Of a stretch of DNA of 64,000 nt, positions 60,956 through 64,000 are shown one piece after another (the stretch's first letter is position 1; each line of letters starts with the position of its first letter). Made by a program: the position numbers and the translations under genes. This stretch comes from CAZGXI01 sp964529715. GTDB taxonomy: Bacteria > Chloroflexota > Anaerolineae > Aggregatilineales > Ch27. The stretch spans positions 62,001 to 126,000 of the forward strand of contig CAZGXI010000001.1 of the NCBI GenBank assembly GCA_964529715.1, written 5' to 3'. The notes beneath the pieces were generated by a model. The model did not search any database and had not been told where the DNA came from. It worked only from the letters and a program-made list of their open reading frames with translations.

Positions 60956-61621
60956 ATGTCCACGCCGTCTCTGACTCTCCTGTATACCGCCAATCTGGCC
61001 GGGCAATTCGCCCTGCTGCCGCGCCTGTTCACGCTGATCCGGCAGGTGCGCGCCGCCGCAAACAGCCCGGTCGCGCTGATCGACCTGGGCGGGAGCTGCG
61101 CAGCGGATTCGTGGGAATGTGCGGCAACAGAAGGACGGGCGGCGCTGGTCGTGTTCGACACGATGGGCTATGCGGCGGCGCGGCTTACAGAAGCAGAAAG
61201 CCGGTGGTTAACCGGTGCAGCAGCGGCGCGGCTACGCGCCTCCATTGGAATGCCGATCTGCGCGGTGGAGCACCCATCTCTGCCCGCATCGGTCGCGTGG
61301 GATATGCAGGGGCGGCGCGTCGGATTGGCTGCCGGGATGGCGCGCCTGCCGGAGGCCGATCTGATCGTGTGCGCCGGGGAGTCCTGTTGCCTGAACGCCA
61401 GAGACAGGGTGCTGTGGCTGCGGCCTCCGCCGGGAGGTGTGCTGGCCTGGACTGAGGTCGCCTTTGCCGGTGAACACCCCGCAGTGGCGACCTTCAGCCA
61501 GCAATCTGTGCCGGACGACCTCCGGCCTGATGCGACCATTGCAGCAGCGGTCACGCTTGTTCAAGATGAAGCACGCCGCTACCAGGTTCGTTCCAGGGGG
61601 AATATCCATGCAACAGACTGA
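60956..61621 (+). CDS. degenerate metallophosphoesterase/5'-nucleotidase-like protein
   Basis: 221 residues. LLYTANLAGQFALLPRLFTLIRQVR and LIDLGGSCAADSW resemble the first metal-binding strands of UshA-like 5'-nucleotidases, with the usual D-x-H and GD residues changed to N-x-A and GG. No signal peptide. It follows the NTF2-like stop directly and overlaps the Nif3 start by 14 bases, so the three genes are coupled. Function probably not phosphatase. Confidence 0.6.
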   Translation: MSTPSLTLLYTANLAGQFALLPRLFTLIRQVRAAANSPVALIDLGGSCAADSWECAATEGRAALVVFDTMGYAAARLTEAESRWLTGAAAARLRASIGMPICAVEHPSLPASVAWDMQGRRVGLAAGMARLPEADLIVCAGESCCLNARDRVLWLRPPPGGVLAWTEVAFAGEHPAVATFSQQSVPDDLRPDATIAAAVTLVQDEARRYQVRSRGNIHATD

Positions 61622-62516
61622 ACTGGTCAACCGGCTGGATGCCTTCTTTTCCATCAGTGCATTTGAAGAGAAGGACAACTGGCGGCCCTACATGACCAAC
61701 GACGAATATGCCACGCTGGCGCGCTTTGCCGTTCCGGCGTTCCTCAGTGGAGCGTGGAACGGCCTGATGCTGGACAACGCCACTGAGATCGAGCAGGTCT
61801 ACCTGGTGGTGTTCCCTGCTCAGGAAGTGTTGGATACGATTATCGCCCGCGAAGTGGCCTGCGGCGCGCGCGGCGCGTTGATCTTCGCCCACCATCTGGC
61901 GAATTATGAGGAGAGCGGCCGCGGCTTCGTCCAGGTCTCTGAAGAACAGCTTGAAGAGCTGCGCGAGCACCGCATCAGCTATTATGTCTGCCACGCACCG
62001 CTGGACTGCCACGCAGAAATCTCCACAACGGCGGCCCTGGCAAACGCGCTGGGCCTGCGGGCGCAGGGCCGCTTCGCTCCCTATTATGGCGGCATGTCCG
62101 GGGTGTACGGCACGGTCGGCAATGGCCCGGCGAGCTTCCAGGCGTTTGCGGCGCGGCTGGCAAAAGTAACCGACGTGGATCGCCTGCGTTACGATCAGGT
62201 GCGCCACAACGGGCAGCCGGTCAACCGCGTGGCAGTGGTGGCGGGCGGCGGGGGAGACGTAGAGACGATCCGCGAAGCTGAGGCGCTCGGCTGCGACACC
62301 TATGTGACCGGCCACTGGTGGCTGTTCAACAGAGGCGACTACCCGGAACAGCACCGCGCCCAGATGGGTGAATTCCTCCCGACGGTCAAGATCAATCTGC
62401 TGGGTTCCTCTCACTACGCGACGGAGATGGTTGTCATGCGCGACCAGATGCCCGGTTGGTTTCGCGCGCAGGGCCTGGACGCCGAGCTGATCCGGCAGCA
62501 AGACCCCTGGCAGTAG
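61608..62516 (+). CDS. Nif3-like dinuclear metal-centre hexameric protein
   Basis: 302 residues starting MQQTELVNRLDAFF with GGGGGAA upstream. WNGLMLDN, FAHHLANYEE, YYVCHAPLDCH and GSSHYATE supply the His/Glu ligands of the Nif3/YbgI dimetal site. The family is widespread and its role unsettled; some members are thought to be GTP cyclohydrolase-type-2-like or nucleotide hydrolases. The start overlaps the previous gene by 14 bases. Confidence 0.9.
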   Translation: MQQTELVNRLDAFFSISAFEEKDNWRPYMTNDEYATLARFAVPAFLSGAWNGLMLDNATEIEQVYLVVFPAQEVLDTIIAREVACGARGALIFAHHLANYEESGRGFVQVSEEQLEELREHRISYYVCHAPLDCHAEISTTAALANALGLRAQGRFAPYYGGMSGVYGTVGNGPASFQAFAARLAKVTDVDRLRYDQVRHNGQPVNRVAVVAGGGGDVETIREAEALGCDTYVTGHWWLFNRGDYPEQHRAQMGEFLPTVKINLLGSSHYATEMVVMRDQMPGWFRAQGLDAELIRQQDPWQ

Positions 62517-62579
62517 TCAGCGGCGTCGTCCCCTCTGGCCAACATCTCGCCCGGCCCTGGCAGTTTCTCAGCACGCCCC

Positions 62580-63737
62580 TCAGCGCCGCCCTTCCAGCAC
62601 GCGGTAGCGGCGATCCTGTGTCAGGACGGATACGCGATTCGCGCCAAACACCGGCTGCATGGCGCGGTCGTAGGGCAAAAAGCGGTTCGCCACCAGGCGC
62701 AGCCACCCGCCCGGCGACAACCGTTCCCACGCGCCGACGATCAATTCCTCTGCCGCTTCGGTATCCACGCCCTGCCCAGCGTGAAACGGCGGATTGGACA
62801 GGATCAGGTCATACGGCGCGTCGCCCACGTCGCTATAGATGTCGCTGGCCCAGGGGCGCGCCGACTCGATGCGGTTGGCGGCAATGGCCCGCTGTGCGCA
62901 ATCCAGCGCCAGCCAGTTCGAGTCGACCAGGTCGGCCTGCGCGCCCAACGCTGCCGTGTACAGCCCAATCACGCCGCAGCCGCAGCCCACATCCAGCACG
63001 CGCGCGCCGCTGCACAGCGCCTGGTCCAGCGTGTGCAGCAACATGGCCGTGCCCAGGTCCACCTCGCCCGCGCTGAAGACGCCCGGCGCGCCGAACAGCC
63101 GCAGCCGCCAGGCATCGAACGGCTGCGGTTCGCCGGACCAGTCGGGATGATCCAGGAGCACACGCGGCGGACGATTTTCCATGTCTTTCACGGCGAGGGC
63201 CACGCGGCAGCGCGCCTTGTAGCGGATGGTCGCCGCCAGCCCGAACACGGCATCGGCGTCGGCGACGATGGGCTTGATGCCGCTGGTGTTCGGCCCGGCG
63301 AAGTACAGCCGCCCGCCCGGTTTGAGCGCCCGGTATGCCGCCGCCAGCAGCGCACGGGCATAGGTCCGCCCTTTGGGGATGATCAGCAGTGCCAGGTCGA
63401 ACGAATTATCCTGCGCGCGGTCCGGGTAGGCTGCGTCGTAGACTGTGACGCCGCCCGCGCCGTTAGCTTCGGCAGTCGCCCGCGCCGCGCGCGCCGCGAC
63501 GAGACTGTGATCGTAAGCGTGAACTTCCGCTCCCCGCTGCGCCGCCCAGACCGCCAGCGCGCCCGCGCCGTTTTCCAGGCTCAGCACGCGCATCCCCTCC
63601 TGCACGTCGGCCTCCTGAGCAAGCAGCAGCGCCGAGGCCGCTGCCTCCTCCCAGGGAACCATGCCCGTTTTGATACATAGAGTCAACGCTTCGCCGCTCA
63701 GGGTGATCGCGCGGCGCGTGATGTCGTAGTAACTCAT
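62580..63737 (-). CDS. RsmC/RlmG-like rRNA (guanine-N2) methyltransferase
   Basis: 385 residues. Two MTase-like halves: an N-terminal degenerate SAM fold (VLSLENGAGALAVWAAQRGAEVHAYD) and a C-terminal catalytic one with VLDVGCGCGVIGLYTA and LILSNPPFHAG, the NPPF motif of m2G methyltransferases acting on 16S/23S rRNA. RsmC modifies G1207. ATG at 63737. Confidence 0.9.
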   Translation of the reverse strand: MSYYDITRRAITLSGEALTLCIKTGMVPWEEAAASALLLAQEADVQEGMRVLSLENGAGALAVWAAQRGAEVHAYDHSLVAARAARATAEANGAGGVTVYDAAYPDRAQDNSFDLALLIIPKGRTYARALLAAAYRALKPGGRLYFAGPNTSGIKPIVADADAVFGLAATIRYKARCRVALAVKDMENRPPRVLLDHPDWSGEPQPFDAWRLRLFGAPGVFSAGEVDLGTAMLLHTLDQALCSGARVLDVGCGCGVIGLYTAALGAQADLVDSNWLALDCAQRAIAANRIESARPWASDIYSDVGDAPYDLILSNPPFHAGQGVDTEAAEELIVGAWERLSPGGWLRLVANRFLPYDRAMQPVFGANRVSVLTQDRRYRVLEGRR

Positions 63738-63814
63738 GGCTTCGCCTCAAAAAATTGCCGAGCAGGGTTCAATAGTACCCGCCCGGCGGCAATGAAGATA
63801 GAGGCTCGAACCGG

Positions 63815-64000
63815 CTACGGCACGTCGATGGCGAATACCCAGGGGCCTGTGATCCGCTCGCCGCCGACCGTATACGACAGCACGAGCCGGTTGGCGTCCG
63901 CATAGGCCCAATCCAGCGTGACGGTGATCCCGCCGTGCTCCTGGCTGACGCCGAGCGGCGTGACCAGTTCCGCCGCCCGCTCCCCACGCAGGCCGGGATC
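63815..64000 (-). CDS. partial DUF4179-like protein (5' end beyond the window)
   Basis: The minus frame is open from the window edge to a TAG at 63815-63817 and gives 61 residues: GGITVTLDWAYADANRLVLSY followed by GGERITGPWVFAIDVP. The alternation of strands around ADANRLVL is typical of the immunoglobulin-like DUF4179 domain found on anti-sigma factors and secreted proteins. The N-terminal part, where a membrane helix or RsbW-type domain would be, is not in the window. Confidence 0.6.
   Translation of the reverse strand, partial: DPGLRGERAAELVTPLGVSQEHGGITVTLDWAYADANRLVLSYTVGGERITGPWVFAIDVP

Noticed and set aside
1..64000. Prophage, integrative element or insertion sequence
   Set aside because: No integrase, transposase, attachment duplication or terminal inverted repeats with target duplication were seen.
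1..64000. Nitrogen fixation or photosynthesis cluster suggested by Nif3 and ChlI-like names
   Set aside because: Neither protein implies those pathways: Nif3 is general and the ChlI/VWA pair is the non-photosynthetic fused type; no other genes of either pathway are present.

Overview
The window is one GC-rich stretch of bacterial chromosome, densely coded on both strands, with no rRNA, no convincing tRNA, no CRISPR array and no insertion sequence. Clostridia/Chloroflexota-type ClpC, an LCP cell-wall ligase, a DUF6062 protein, a fused-type Mg/Co-chelatase locus, tandem glutamate dehydrogenases and many secreted beta-propeller proteins together suggest a member of the Chloroflexota, probably class Anaerolineae. 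This is an inference from gene content and was not tested by phylogeny.

Layout. 1-7040 (+): a surface-polysaccharide or glycan locus with UDP-GlcNAc 2-epimerase, heparinase-like lyase, a GT4 glycosyltransferase fused to a PglC-like phosphoglycosyl transferase, a NeuD/PglD-type acetyltransferase and a DegT-type aminotransferase. 7161-8589: a stand-alone response regulator, a structured intergenic region, a decayed methyltransferase tail and a YacP-type NYN nuclease. 8634-16262: APC permease, SRAP protein, HtrA protease and a four-gene minus operon (DUF6062, unknown, methyltransferase, membrane protein). 16289-20654: a broken PIN toxin, then a spermidine-synthase-like/nitrilase/RecD2 operon. 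20754-29878: an envelope region with SH3 and TolB-like secreted proteins, a glycine-rich repeat membrane protein, two toastrack (LiaF-like) proteins, an LCP protein and a phosphatase-like/propeller receptor. 30051-36642: ClpC, an S1-domain protein and, divergently, a ChlI-like ATPase and a VWA protein that a single -1 frameshift on an A9 run would join. 36690-45787 (mostly minus): lipid methyltransferase, epimerase, GT4, thiolase, aldo/keto reductase, an ATL-type DNA repair protein, a GHMP-kinase/nucleotidyltransferase fusion and a GNAT. 45910-49965: two tandem M23-peptidase/propeller paralogues and a YhhN protein. 50298-57111: two tandem glutamate dehydrogenases, an arylsulfotransferase and a PEP/pyruvate-binding-domain protein. 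57270-64000: a degenerate SDR, an unknown protein, an N-formylglutamate-amidohydrolase-like protein, a degenerate CPBP protein, an NTF2-like protein, a degenerate phosphoesterase-like protein, Nif3, an RsmC-like methyltransferase and a truncated DUF4179-like protein.

Recurring themes are envelope building and sensing (glycan synthesis, LCP, M23, toastrack, propellers), proteostasis (ClpC, HtrA), DNA maintenance (RecD2, SRAP, ATL) and dispersed short palindromic repeats, some of which reach into coding sequence or 5' leaders. The observations most worth checking are the A9 frameshift between the chelatase subunits, the kinase/nucleotidyltransferase fusion, the glycan-locus fusion enzyme and the 11-residue glycine repeat next to the toastrack pair.
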